Part shown: piece after piece, positions 34,211-42,717 of the stretch
How the letters are laid out: every line of letters starts with the position of its first letter
Numbering within the stretch: the first letter of the stretch is position 1
Source of the DNA: JAOPZW01 sp963803375
GTDB taxonomy: Bacteria; Actinomycetota; Thermoleophilia; Solirubrobacterales; Solirubrobacteraceae
DNA length: 64,000 nucleotides
Direction: 5' to 3'
NCBI GenBank assembly: GCA_963803375.1
Contig: CAWDMB010000001.1
Span: 310,001-374,000, forward strand
Notes under the pieces: generated by a model
Seen by the model: the letters and a program-made list of their open reading frames with translations, nothing else
What the model was told of the DNA's origin: nothing
Database searches by the model: none
Position numbers and translations under genes: made by a program

Positions 34211-35749
34211 ATGGACCTCGGTCGGCTGTCGCCGCGCGCGCGGGGACGCTGGGCTTCCGCGCTCGGCGTGCTGGTGGCCTGCGGCCTGATCGGCGGGAGC
34301 CTGGTGGCGCTCAACCGCGACGTGCTGCCGTTCCGCGGCTGGCCCGTCGCGCAGGGCCCGTCCGCCGAGCGCCAGGTCCTTCCGGACGCGCCCCAAAGGG
34401 CGGCGAACGGCAGCGGAGGGGTGGCTGCCCCGTCCGGACTCGCCTCACCCAGCGGGGTGCCCGGCTTTGGGCTGCCCCCGCTGGCGTCCCGGCCGGGGGG
34501 CCGGACGGTCGTCGCGCCCGGTCTGGCGACGGCATCCGGGTCGTCGGACGGCGGTGGCGCCGACATCCGCCGCGGAGGCGGCGGAAGTGGGGGTGTCGGC
34601 GTCACCGTCGTGGGCAGCCGGGTGAGCGGCGGCCGGGACACGGACTCCGACGGCGTGCCCACCCAAGTCGAGCTGCAGCGCGGCACGAACCCGAACACCA
34701 ACGACACCGACGGCGACACCCTGCCCGACGGCTATGAGCCCCAGTTCGGCCTCAACCCCACCAACGCCGGCGACGCGAACGGCGATCCCGACGGGGACGG
34801 GCTGACCAACAGGATCGAGCGCCGCACCGGGACGAGCCCGCTCAACCGCGACTCCAACGGCGACGGCGTCAGCGATGGACAGGACGACTTCGACGGGGAC
34901 GGCCTCTCCAACCGCGTCGAGGAGAACCTCGGCCTCGACCCGGGCCGGGCCGACACCTCCGGCGGGGGCATCGGCGACGGCGGTGAGGACGCCGACGGCG
35001 ACGGCATCCCGAACGCCGCCGAGATCAAGCTGGGGCTCGACCCGCTCAAGCCCGACAGCAAGGGCGACGGAAGGCCCGACGGCGCCCGCGACGCCGACGG
35101 CGACGGCATCCCGAACGCCGCCGAGGTCGGGCTCTCGCTCGACCCCGCGGCCGGGGAGTCGACCGCCGGGCAGCCCGACGGCGCCCTCGACAGCGACGGC
35201 GACGGCCTCTCGAACGCCGCCGAGCTCGCGATCGGCACCAACCCGGGCGTGGCGGACTCCAACGCCAACGGGATTCCCGACGGCGCCGAGGATCTCGACG
35301 GCGACGGCCTCAGCTCCGCCGGCGAGATCGCCGCCGGCCGCGATCCGCTCGTCGCGGACGCCGACGCCCCGCCGCCCGCGGAGCCCCCGAAGCCATCGGC
35401 GCCCGAGCCGCCGAAGGAGCCCGCGTCGGCGCGGAAGCCCGACCAGGGCGAGTCGCCGCCCGCGCACGGCGGCGGCGAGACGGCGCCGGCCGCATCGGCC
35501 GCATCGGCCCCGACGCCCGCGCCCGCCCCGGCGCCTGCGCCTGCGCCTGCGCCCGCGCCTGCGCCTCCCCCTCCGCCGGCGCCCGTGCGTGACTCCCAGC
35601 CCGACCCCGCGCCCGCGGCACCGGCCGCCGCCGCGCCGGCCACGCCCGCGGCCGCGCCGCAGGCCGCGCCCGCGCCCGCGTCCGAGCGGGACACTCCGGC
35701 CGCGACGGCTCCGCCCCACGGCGTCGACGCCGCCGACGGCCCGCCGTAG
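34211..35749 (+). CDS. Surface protein with thrombospondin type-3-like calcium-binding repeats
   Basis: 512 aa. N-terminal signal/anchor (ASALGVLVACGLIGGSLVAL), a Gly/Ser linker, then about eight DxDxDG repeats (for example DTDSDGVPTQVELQRGTNPN, DADGDGIPNAAE twice, DSDGDGLSNAAELAIGTNP) each with Asp/Asn loops that bind Ca2+, and a C-terminal Pro/Ala stalk of about 140 residues with an A-P repeat run. Extracellular; probably adhesion or wall-associated. GTG 34205 is an alternative start two codons up. No sortase motif or C-terminal helix is visible. Confidence 0.85.
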   Translation: MDLGRLSPRARGRWASALGVLVACGLIGGSLVALNRDVLPFRGWPVAQGPSAERQVLPDAPQRAANGSGGVAAPSGLASPSGVPGFGLPPLASRPGGRTVVAPGLATASGSSDGGGADIRRGGGGSGGVGVTVVGSRVSGGRDTDSDGVPTQVELQRGTNPNTNDTDGDTLPDGYEPQFGLNPTNAGDANGDPDGDGLTNRIERRTGTSPLNRDSNGDGVSDGQDDFDGDGLSNRVEENLGLDPGRADTSGGGIGDGGEDADGDGIPNAAEIKLGLDPLKPDSKGDGRPDGARDADGDGIPNAAEVGLSLDPAAGESTAGQPDGALDSDGDGLSNAAELAIGTNPGVADSNANGIPDGAEDLDGDGLSSAGEIAAGRDPLVADADAPPPAEPPKPSAPEPPKEPASARKPDQGESPPAHGGGETAPAASAASAPTPAPAPAPAPAPAPAPAPPPPPAPVRDSQPDPAPAAPAAAAPATPAAAPQAAPAPASERDTPAATAPPHGVDAADGPP

Positions 35750-35763
35750 CCGCCGCCGCGCCG

Positions 35764-35769
35764 TACGAT
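35764..35769 (+). promoter_or_regulatory. -10 TACGAT of the purine phosphorylase gene
   Basis: Ends 9 bases before ATG 35779. Confidence 0.45.
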
Positions 35770-35778
35770 CCCGCGGCC

Positions 35779-36573
35779 ATGCGCATCGGGATCATCACCG
35801 GCTCGGGGACCTATGCCCTGCCGGGTCTCGACGCCGCCGCGCCACGGGCGGTCGCGACGCCGTTCGGCACGGCGCTGGTCAGCGAGGGCGCGTTCGCCGG
35901 GGTCCAGGTCCTCCACGTCTCGCGCCACGGCGAGGGCCACCGCCGGCTGAGCAGCGGGGTGACGCATCAGGCCAACCTCGCCGCGCTGCGCGACCTCGGC
36001 GCGGAGGCGATCCTTGCCGCGACCGTCTGCGGATCGCTCGACGCGCAGCTCGAGCTCGGATCGCTGCTCGTCTTCGACGACCTCCACTTCCCGGCCAATC
36101 GCCTGCCCGACGGCTCGCTGTGCACGCTGCACACCGAGCCCGGGACCCCGGGCCGCGGGCACTGGATCTTCGACGGGCCGTTCGCCGAGCCGCTGCGCGC
36201 GGCGCTGCTCGGCGCCGCGCGCGAGACCGGGCACCCCGTCCGCGATCGCGGCACCTACGGCCACGTCGACGGCCCCCGCTTCAACACGCGCTCGGAGATC
36301 GCGGCGCTCGCCGCCGCCGGGGTCATGGCCGTTTCGCAGACCGCGGGCCCGGAGACCGTCCTCGCCGGGGAGGCGGGCATCCCCTTCGCGCTGCTCGGCT
36401 ATGCGACCGACTACGCCAATGGGATCCGGCCCGACGACCCCACGCCGGTGGCCGATCTCGCCCGCCTCGTCGAGGCCAGCACGGATGCGTTCGCCCGGAC
36501 CGTCGCCGGCGCTCTGCCGCGCCTGGAGGGGGCGCGGCTCGAGCCGGTCGGGAGCCATTTCACCTGGCCCTAG
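35779..36573 (+). CDS. MTAP/PNP-family purine nucleoside phosphorylase
   Basis: 264 aa. Phosphate-binding GSGTYALPG and VSRHGEGHRRLSSGVTHQAN, ribose/phosphate segment ATVCGSLDAQLELGSLLVFDD, and AVSQTAGPETVLAGEAGIPF near the base-binding site. The family splits 5'-methylthioadenosine, inosine or guanosine with phosphate. The exact base preference cannot be read here. Monocistronic with a leaderless-type promoter. Confidence 0.9.
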   Translation: MRIGIITGSGTYALPGLDAAAPRAVATPFGTALVSEGAFAGVQVLHVSRHGEGHRRLSSGVTHQANLAALRDLGAEAILAATVCGSLDAQLELGSLLVFDDLHFPANRLPDGSLCTLHTEPGTPGRGHWIFDGPFAEPLRAALLGAARETGHPVRDRGTYGHVDGPRFNTRSEIAALAAAGVMAVSQTAGPETVLAGEAGIPFALLGYATDYANGIRPDDPTPVADLARLVEASTDAFARTVAGALPRLEGARLEPVGSHFTWP

Positions 36574-36695
36574 CGTCCCGACCCGGCCACGGAGGCCGAC
36601 TCGCGGGCCCTCGCGCTCGACCCGCTCGCGCCGCCCGGCTCGCGGCGCTCGCCCGCGGCGTTTGGGGCGGGGGCCGAGCCGGTAGGAACCGGCCC

Positions 36696-37058
36696 ATGGA
36701 GTTCGAACGCGAAGAGGAGGAGGCCGCGGCCGCGGAGGCCGGGCGCATCGGCGGCGACCCCTACCAGCATGCCCCCGGCGAGGACGACCCGATCGAGTAC
36801 ATCGAGGAGGACGGGCGCCCGGCGCGCCAGACCAAGGAGTCCTGGCGGCCAGTCGAGGAGGCGGGCGGGGGCGAGGCGGAGGGCTTCGAGGAGGCCGAGG
36901 CCGAGCTCGTCGAGCGCGCCGAGAACGCCCACGGCCCCTCACCGCTCGCCGACGCCGAGCAGGTCGACGAGGAGGAGGCCGCCCTCGACCCCGAGTTCGG
37001 CGAGGCGGACGAGGTCCACACCTCCGAGGACGACCCGGACGAGCGGCGGGACTTCTAG
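36696..37058 (+). CDS. Highly acidic small protein
   Basis: 120 aa, about 40 per cent Glu/Asp (MEFEREEEEAAAAEAGRI, EEAEAELVERAENAHG). A TAGGAA hexamer ends 7 bases before ATG 36696, the leaderless spacing. No domain recognised and probably disordered; composition bias means it could be a non-conserved frame, but no competing gene occupies the stretch. Confidence 0.6.
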   Translation: MEFEREEEEAAAAEAGRIGGDPYQHAPGEDDPIEYIEEDGRPARQTKESWRPVEEAGGGEAEGFEEAEAELVERAENAHGPSPLADAEQVDEEEAALDPEFGEADEVHTSEDDPDERRDF

Positions 37059-37073
37059 ACTCCCCTCGTTCGC

Positions 37074-37144
37074 TGGGGAGTCGTCCAACGGCAGGACCCG
37101 GGTTTTTGGTACCCGTTATGGCGGTTCGAATCCGCCCTCCCCAG
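37074..37144 (+). tRNA. tRNA-Gln (anticodon TTG)
   Basis: Cloverleaf: acceptor TGGGGAG/CTCCCCA, D-stem GTCC/GGAC, anticodon stem CGGGT/ACCCG with loop TTTTGGT giving anticodon TTG, T-arm GGCGG-TTCGAAT-CCGCC, discriminator G. CCA is not encoded. TAGACT at 37056-37061 is a likely -10. Confidence 0.96.
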
Positions 37145-37192
37145 CTCGGTCCTCCGTCTGCCGCCCGGGCTGTGAGCGCGAGCGCGCGGCCC

Positions 37193-37198
37193 TAGAGT
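37193..37198 (+). promoter_or_regulatory. -10 TAGAGT of glmU
   Basis: Ends 7 bases before ATG 37206. Confidence 0.5.
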
Positions 37199-37205
37199 CC
37201 GGTCC

Positions 37206-38582
37206 ATGACCGCTCCCATCGTCGTCATCCTGGCCGCCGGCCACGGGACGCGCATGCGCTCGCACACGCCGAAGGGCCTGCACGACCTCTGCGGGCGCCC
37301 GATCGTGGCATGGCCCGTCGCGGCCGCGCGCGCCGCCGGCGCCGCGAAGGTCGTCGTGGTCGGCGGCCCCGACCGGGCGCTCGAGGGGCATCTGCCCGCG
37401 GGCGTCGAGCTGGCGGTCCAACCCGAGGCCGACGGCACGGGCGGCGCCGTGCGCGCGGCCGCCGGCCACCTGGGCGAGGGCCCGGTCCTCGTCGTCAACG
37501 GCGACGCGCCGCTCGTCACCGCCGAGGTGCTCTCCGCGCTCGTCGCCGCGCACGAGGCGGGAGGCGCACAGGCGACGCTCGTGACCACCGAGCTCGAGGA
37601 CCCGTCTAGCTACGGGCGCGTCGTGCGCGGCCCCGGCGGCGGGGTGCAGCGCATCGTCGAGACGAAGGTCGAGGCCGACGCCACGCCCGAGGAGCTCGCG
37701 GTGCGGGAGGTCAACGCGGGCGTCTACGCCTTCGACGGGCCCGCCCTGGCCGCCGCGCTCGAGCGCCTCACGCGCGACAACGCCCAGGGCGAGCTCTACC
37801 TCACCGATACGATCGCCCTGCTCGACCGGGTCGCGGCCCGCGTGGTCGCCGATCCGAGCGTCCTGCTCGGCGTCAACGACCGCGTCGAGCTGGCTCGCGC
37901 GCGCGCGCTCGCCCAGCGCCGGATCCTCGAGCACCACATGCGCGCGGGCGTCACGGTCGTCGACCCCGCGAGCACGCTCGTCGACGTCGACGTCCGGATC
38001 GGAGCGGACACGACGCTCGAGCCCTCGACCTTCCTGCGCGGACGCACGCGCGTCGGCGCGGACTGCCGCATCGGGCCCCTGACCACGATCGCCGACTCGG
38101 CGCTCGGCGACGGGGTGTCGGTGCTCAACGCCGTCATCGTCGGCTCCGAGGTCCACGACCGCGTCGTCATCGGCCCGTTCGCCTACCTGCGGCCGGGAAC
38201 CGTCATGCGCGCCGGCTCGAAGGCCGGCACGTACGTCGAGTTCAAGAACTCCGACGTCGGAGAGCGCACGAAGGTCCCGCATCTCTCGTACCTGGGGGAC
38301 ACCGACGTCGGGCCCGACACCAACCTCGGCGCCGCGACCATCACCGCCAACTACGACGGGCGCCGCAAGCACCGCACGACGATCGGCGCGCGCGTGCGCT
38401 CGAGCGTCGACGTGAGCTTCGTCGCGCCCGTCACGGTGGGCGACGACGCGTGGACGGCGGCGGGGTCGGTCATCACCGAGGACGTGCCTCCCGGGGCCCT
38501 CGGCGTGGCGCGCGAGCGTCAGACGAACGTCGAGGGCTACGATGCTCGCCGCAAGGCCCGCGACGACGCCACGCCGTCGTGA
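37206..38582 (+). CDS. glmU: Bifunctional UDP-GlcNAc pyrophosphorylase/GlcN-1-P acetyltransferase
   Basis: 458 aa. N-terminal nucleotidyltransferase (VVILAAGHGTRMRS, EADGTGGAVRAA, VNGDAPLV) and C-terminal left-handed beta-helix acetyltransferase (HLSYLGDTDVGPDTNLGAAT, ITANYDGRRKHRTTIG). Makes UDP-N-acetylglucosamine for peptidoglycan. The glmU-prs pair heads the conserved block continuing to rplY-pth-mfd. Confidence 0.97.
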   Translation: MTAPIVVILAAGHGTRMRSHTPKGLHDLCGRPIVAWPVAAARAAGAAKVVVVGGPDRALEGHLPAGVELAVQPEADGTGGAVRAAAGHLGEGPVLVVNGDAPLVTAEVLSALVAAHEAGGAQATLVTTELEDPSSYGRVVRGPGGGVQRIVETKVEADATPEELAVREVNAGVYAFDGPALAAALERLTRDNAQGELYLTDTIALLDRVAARVVADPSVLLGVNDRVELARARALAQRRILEHHMRAGVTVVDPASTLVDVDVRIGADTTLEPSTFLRGRTRVGADCRIGPLTTIADSALGDGVSVLNAVIVGSEVHDRVVIGPFAYLRPGTVMRAGSKAGTYVEFKNSDVGERTKVPHLSYLGDTDVGPDTNLGAATITANYDGRRKHRTTIGARVRSSVDVSFVAPVTVGDDAWTAAGSVITEDVPPGALGVARERQTNVEGYDARRKARDDATPS

Positions 38583-38590
38583 CCGCCGCG

Positions 38591-38596
38591 TAGAAT
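38591..38596 (+). promoter_or_regulatory. -10 TAGAAT of prs
   Basis: Ends 10 bases before GTG 38607. Confidence 0.5.
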
Positions 38597-38606
38597 TCGG
38601 ACTCTC

Positions 38607-39626
38607 GTGAGCCTCCAGACGCGTTCCCTGCCGTCGACGAGCCTGCCGATCGTCTACGACAAGCGGCTGATGCTCTTCGCAGGGCGCGCGAACCCCGCGC
38701 TGGCGGCGAAGATCGCCGACAAGCTCGGCGTCGACCTCGGCCCCGTGAAGCTCAAGACGTTCTCGAGCGGCGAGGTCTACTGCCGCTACGAGGAGTCGAT
38801 CCGCGGCGCCGACGTCTTCCTCGTGCAGCCCATCTGCGGCAACCCGGTGACCGGCGTGAGCACGAACGACGCGCTCATGGAGCTCCTGTTCATGATCGAC
38901 GCCGCCGTCGGGGCGAGCGCGCATCGCGTCATCGCCGTGACGCCGTGGCTGGGCTACAGCCGCCAGGACAAGAAGTCCTCCCCGCGCGAGCCGATCAGCG
39001 CCCGCCTCGTGGCGCGCATGCTCGAGGCCGCGGGCTCCGACCGCGTCCTCACCATGGACCTCCACGCGGGCCAGATCCAGGGGTTCTTCTCCAAGCCGGT
39101 CGACCACATGACCGCGCTCATGATGCTCACGCGCTACTTCGACGACCTCGGCCTGACCGACCTCGTCGTCGTCGCGCCCGACGCGGGCCGCGTGAAGCTC
39201 AACAAGAAGTTCGCCTCGAAGATCGGCGCCGAGCTCGCGATCCTCGACAAGGAGCGCCCGGCCCAGCAGGTCGCCGAGATCGGATACGTCATCGGCGACG
39301 TCAAGGGGCGCACGGCGGTCCTCGTCGACGACATGATCGACACCGCCGGCACGCTGAAGGCCGCCGCCCAGACCGTCCTCGACGAGGGCGCCACCCGCGT
39401 CTTCGCCGCGGCGACGCACCCCGTGCTCAGCGGCCCCGCCTACGAGAACCTTGCCGCGTCGGGGTTCGAGCAGATCGTCGTCACCGACACGATCCCGCTG
39501 CGCCCCGGTGCGCCCGACAACATCCGCGTGCTCAGCTGCGCCGACCTGCTGACCGACTCGATCCGCCGGATCTTCACCGACGACTCGGTCTCCGAGGTCT
39601 TCGGCGGCGAGAACCAGCTCTTTTGA
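38607..39626 (+). CDS. prs: Ribose-phosphate pyrophosphokinase (PRPP synthetase)
   Basis: 339 aa from GTG 38607. Flexible ATP loop LGYSRQDKKSSPREPIS, metal site MDLHAGQIQGFF, and the PRPP-binding loop AVLVDDMIDTAGTL are present. Converts ribose-5-phosphate and ATP to PRPP for nucleotide, His and Trp synthesis. The N-terminus is about 15 residues longer than the E. coli form. Confidence 0.97.
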   Translation: MSLQTRSLPSTSLPIVYDKRLMLFAGRANPALAAKIADKLGVDLGPVKLKTFSSGEVYCRYEESIRGADVFLVQPICGNPVTGVSTNDALMELLFMIDAAVGASAHRVIAVTPWLGYSRQDKKSSPREPISARLVARMLEAAGSDRVLTMDLHAGQIQGFFSKPVDHMTALMMLTRYFDDLGLTDLVVVAPDAGRVKLNKKFASKIGAELAILDKERPAQQVAEIGYVIGDVKGRTAVLVDDMIDTAGTLKAAAQTVLDEGATRVFAAATHPVLSGPAYENLAASGFEQIVVTDTIPLRPGAPDNIRVLSCADLLTDSIRRIFTDDSVSEVFGGENQLF

Positions 39627-39769
39627 CCGCGACCGCGGCGGCGCTGCTGATCGAGCGCCTCGGCCTGTCCGGCGACGAGCTCCGCCGCGCGCTCGACGTC
39701 GACCCGCTCGCCCTCGACTGTCTCGCGCGGCGAGGCTTCGTCGTCCGCGGCCGAGGCGCCCGCGGCTAG
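39623..39769 (+). CDS. Possible 48-aa protein coupled to prs
   Basis: TTG 39623 overlaps the prs stop (TTGA). The frame reads ATAAALLIERLGLSGDELRR then LALDCLARRGFVVRGRG. The spacing is typical of a real coupled gene, but there is no known domain and the frame is short, so this is tentative. It overlaps the convergent gene at 39766 by 4 bases. Confidence 0.35.
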   Translation: MTATAAALLIERLGLSGDELRRALDVDPLALDCLARRGFVVRGRGARG

Positions 39770-40062
39770 CGGGCGATCTCCGCGGCCTGGCTCTTCTCGG
39801 TGGTCTTGGGCCCCGGCCAGGTGCCCGTGAAGTAGTTGAAGCCCTTGGCGCCGGCGCGGTCGACGCCCGCGCGCACGAGCTTGAAGACCACGCCCTGGAA
39901 GGCCGCGGCGGCGAGGATCTTCGGCCACGCCGCCTCCTGCGTCGTGGGCCTGGGCGGCTCCTCGTCGTCGAAGACGCCCCAGATCGCCTGGAAGAGCTTC
40001 TTCGAGCCGAGGCCGGCAAGGATCCCGATCGTGATGCCGAAGGGCTTGTAGACGAGCTTCAT
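39766..40062 (-). CDS. DUF4235 membrane protein
   Basis: 98 aa from ATG 40062. MKLVYKPFGITIGILAGLGS and ILAAAAFQGVVFKLVRAGVD are hydrophobic/amphipathic segments characteristic of DUF4235, with RPTTQEAAWPK between. Small actinobacterial integral membrane proteins of unknown function. Sits between prs and the hypothetical gene at 40182 on the opposite strand. Confidence 0.82.
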   Translation of the reverse strand: MKLVYKPFGITIGILAGLGSKKLFQAIWGVFDDEEPPRPTTQEAAWPKILAAAAFQGVVFKLVRAGVDRAGAKGFNYFTGTWPGPKTTEKSQAAEIAR

Positions 40063-40181
40063 GAGCGGTTGTGAGCCTGGTCGAAGTGACAGGGGCGGAT
40101 TTCCGCCACGGGGTCGATCATCATGGATACCCCGGACGTGCATCATGTGCACGGTCGGCGAAGCGGACGGAAGGAGCGCGC

Positions 40182-40925
40182 ATGGATCAGGATCGCGACC
40201 GCTCGGACGGCGACGGCGCCGCCGACGAGCTCCTGCGCCGGGCGCTCATCGAGCCCGAGGCCGCCGTGGCGGTGGCGCTCAAGGTCAAGGGCCTGGCGCT
40301 GATCGACGCGCTCACGGTCGTCTTCCACGGTCGCGCGGACCTGGGGACGATCCAGACCTACGTCGCCCACGGCCCGCGTCACGCCGGCACCGCGATCGGC
40401 GCCGACGAGCTCCTGCGCGTGCCGTGCGACCTGGACCTCGGGGAGGCCGAGAACCGCGACGAGGCCGAGGAGGCCTACGCCGAGCAGGCGCGCACGCTGC
40501 GCGATGCGCTCGTGGCCGCCGACACCGTGCTGGCCGTCTGGCGCGAGCCGCTGCGCGAGCTGTGCGAGTCGCCCGTCGGCGTCGACCGCTCGATCGCGCT
40601 GCAGGTCCGCCTGCCCGCGCACCGCCTCATGCCGGTGGCGCTCGTCGCGCCCGAGAAGGCGATCACGGTCGCCGCCGTCTGCGGCGCCCGGACGCTCGCC
40701 GAGGGCATCCCGCCCATGGGGATCGCCTGCGCCCAGCAGGACGTCGCCCACGTCTACCCTCTCCCCGACGACCCCGAGCGCTGCCTCGAGGACTTCGCCG
40801 ACCGTGCCGCCGACCACGCGCGGCGCATGGCCGAGCGCCTCGCGCAGCAGGAGAACTCGGTCCGGCGCTTCCTCGAGCTCAACGGCGACGATCCCCCGCC
40901 GCCGGGGAGCGACCGCGACCACTAG
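40182..40925 (+). CDS. Conserved-looking cytoplasmic protein of unknown function
   Basis: 247 aa from ATG 40182, with GAAGGAG 8-9 bases upstream. The N-terminus is acidic (MDQDRDRSDGDGAADELLRR); the middle has alternating beta-strand/helix sections (LQVRLPAHRLMPVALVAPEK, AITVAAVCGARTLAEG), and the end is a charged helix (HARRMAERLAQQENSVRRFL). No signal peptide or membrane helix. I do not recognise the family. Confidence 0.7.
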   Translation: MDQDRDRSDGDGAADELLRRALIEPEAAVAVALKVKGLALIDALTVVFHGRADLGTIQTYVAHGPRHAGTAIGADELLRVPCDLDLGEAENRDEAEEAYAEQARTLRDALVAADTVLAVWREPLRELCESPVGVDRSIALQVRLPAHRLMPVALVAPEKAITVAAVCGARTLAEGIPPMGIACAQQDVAHVYPLPDDPERCLEDFADRAADHARRMAERLAQQENSVRRFLELNGDDPPPPGSDRDH

Positions 40926-40936
40926 CTTCCGGCGGC

Positions 40937-41386
40937 GTGCCGCGCCGTCGGATCGTCCTGCTCGCCCTGCTCGCGGCGAGCCTCTTCCTCCTTGCCGCGG
41001 TCGAGCTCGCGCGCTGGCTGACGACGGAGAACCGCGAGCGCGACGCCGTCTACGGGCTCCTGCGCGACCAGGCCCGCGGCGACGCGAAGGCGATGCTCGC
41101 GCGCCTCGACGGCTGCCGGAACAACCGGCGCTGCCGGGCGCAGGTCGGCGCCAACGCGCGCCGACTGCGACGCCCCGGCACGGTGAAGATCCTCGCCTAC
41201 CGCTCCGGCACGGCCTACGCGCTCGCCGACGCGAGCGGCCCGACGCGCGTGGCCTGGACGATCGTCGACCGCCAGCTGCCCGTCGTGCAGTGCGTCGCGG
41301 TGCAGCGCACGGGCAGCGCGCTGGCCGGTCGCGGCATCGTCCTGCGGCGCCTGAGCGCGCCGATCGATCGCGAGGGCTCGTGCTGA
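40937..41386 (+). CDS. Secreted or membrane-anchored small protein
   Basis: 149 aa from GTG 40937, 11 bases after the previous stop. Basic start PRRR, one hydrophobic segment (IVLLALLAASLFLLAAVELA), then a domain with four cysteines (LDGCRNNRRC, VVQCVAV, terminal GSC) that could form disulfides outside the cell. NTF2-like secreted lipoproteins have a similar plan, but I cannot confirm that. Probably co-transcribed with 40182. Confidence 0.65.
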   Translation: MPRRRIVLLALLAASLFLLAAVELARWLTTENRERDAVYGLLRDQARGDAKAMLARLDGCRNNRRCRAQVGANARRLRRPGTVKILAYRSGTAYALADASGPTRVAWTIVDRQLPVVQCVAVQRTGSALAGRGIVLRRLSAPIDREGSC

Positions 41387-41396
41387 CGCGGCCCGC

Positions 41397-41402
41397 TACC
41401 AT
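41397..41402 (+). promoter_or_regulatory. -10 TACCAT of rplY
   Basis: Ends 11 bases before ATG 41414. Confidence 0.4.
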
Positions 41403-41413
41403 CGATCGCCGCC

Positions 41414-42079
41414 ATGGCCAGCCAGACGACGAAGCTCAACGTCCTCCCGCGCGACCCCGGATCCTCGCGCGCCACGCGCCGCCTGCGCCGCAGCGGCCAG
41501 GTGCCCGGCGTCCTCTACGGCGGCGGCGCCGGCCCCGTCGCGTTCGCGGTCGACGCGCGCGTCCTGCGCCATGCGCTCGCGGCCCAGGGCGCCGTGGTCG
41601 AGCTCGAGGTCGACGGCGCGACCACGCCCGCGGTCCTCAAGGACGCCCAGCGCGACCCCGTCCGCGGAGCGACGCTCCACGTCGACTTCCTGCGCGTGCG
41701 CCTCGACGTGGCGATCTCGGCCACGGTGGGCCTCGAGCTCGTCGGCGCCGAGGAGGCGCCCGGCGTCCGCGAGGGCGGCGTCCTCGAGCACGTCACGCGC
41801 GAGGTCTCGATCGAGGCGCTGCCGACCGACATCCCCGAGCGCCTGGAGGCCGACGTCTCGGCCATGCAGGTCAACGACACGCTGTACCTCTCGGCGGTCG
41901 CCGCGCCGGCCGGCGTGACGATCCTCGACGACCTCGAGGAGACCGTCGTCGCGACGCTCACCCCGCCGACGGTCGAGGCCGAGGCGGAGGAGGAGGCGCT
42001 CGAGGAGGAGACCGAGCGCGTCGGCGAGGAAGCCGAGGCGGGCGAGGCGCCTGCGGAGGCGGACGCCTCCGGCGAGTAG
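41414..42079 (+). CDS. rplY: 50S ribosomal protein L25/general stress protein Ctc
   Basis: 221 aa. L25 domain (TRRLRRSGQVPGVLYGGG, HVDFLRVRLD) plus the TL5/CTC C-terminal domain (GVREGGVLEHVTREVSIEAL) and a long acidic tail. Binds 5S rRNA. Located just upstream of pth as in many bacteria. Confidence 0.95.
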   Translation: MASQTTKLNVLPRDPGSSRATRRLRRSGQVPGVLYGGGAGPVAFAVDARVLRHALAAQGAVVELEVDGATTPAVLKDAQRDPVRGATLHVDFLRVRLDVAISATVGLELVGAEEAPGVREGGVLEHVTREVSIEALPTDIPERLEADVSAMQVNDTLYLSAVAAPAGVTILDDLEETVVATLTPPTVEAEAEEEALEEETERVGEEAEAGEAPAEADASGE

Positions 42080-42082
42080 GCG

Positions 42083-42664
42083 TTGCGCAACCCGTTCCGG
42101 GCGGGCGCGCCGGTCGACTGGCTCGTCGTCGGCCTGGGCAATCCCGGACCGCGCTACGCGCGCACGCCCCACAACGTCGGCTTCGCGGTGGCCGAGGAGC
42201 TCGCGCGGCGCTGGGAGCTGCCACGCCCGCGCTCGAAGTACGGGGGCCTGCTCACGGAGGGGCTGGCCGGGCCCGGCGGCCCGCGCGTGGCGCTGCTGTG
42301 GCCGCAGACGTACATGAACGAGGCGGGACGCAGCGCCGGGCCCGCGCGCGGGGCGTTGCGCGTCGAGCTCGACCACGTGCTCGTCGTGCACGACGAGATC
42401 GACCTGCCCTTCGGCGACGTGCGGACGCGCCTCGGCGGTGGCCTGGCCGGGCACAACGGCCTCAAGTCGCTGCGTCAGGGGCTCGGCTCGGCCGACTTCG
42501 GCCGGGTGCGGGTCGGCGTCGGGCGCCCGGACTCGACGGATCCCGACGTCGTCGCGGGCTACGTGCTCGGACGCTGGCAGCGCCCCGAGGCCGAGGTCGG
42601 CGAGCTCGTACGCGCGGCCGCCGACGCGGCCGCGCGGACGGTCGAGACCGGCGCGGTCGCCTGA
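42083..42664 (+). CDS. pth: Peptidyl-tRNA hydrolase
   Basis: 193 aa from TTG 42083, 3 bases after rplY. Motifs: VVGLGNPGPRYARTPHNVGF with the catalytic His, PQTYMNEAGRS, VHDEIDLPFGDVRTR and GHNGLKSL. Releases tRNA from stalled peptidyl-tRNA. A TTG start directly after rplY suggests translational coupling. Confidence 0.96.
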   Translation: MRNPFRAGAPVDWLVVGLGNPGPRYARTPHNVGFAVAEELARRWELPRPRSKYGGLLTEGLAGPGGPRVALLWPQTYMNEAGRSAGPARGALRVELDHVLVVHDEIDLPFGDVRTRLGGGLAGHNGLKSLRQGLGSADFGRVRVGVGRPDSTDPDVVAGYVLGRWQRPEAEVGELVRAAADAAARTVETGAVA

Positions 42665-42704
42665 CGACCGGCTGCCCACAGCGATAGCGGACAGACGTAA
42701 GCGA

Positions 42705-42710
42705 TACCGT
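42705..42710 (+). promoter_or_regulatory. -10 TACCGT of the methyltransferase gene
   Basis: Ends 7 bases before GTG 42718. Confidence 0.45.
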
Positions 42711-42717
42711 ACGGCCC

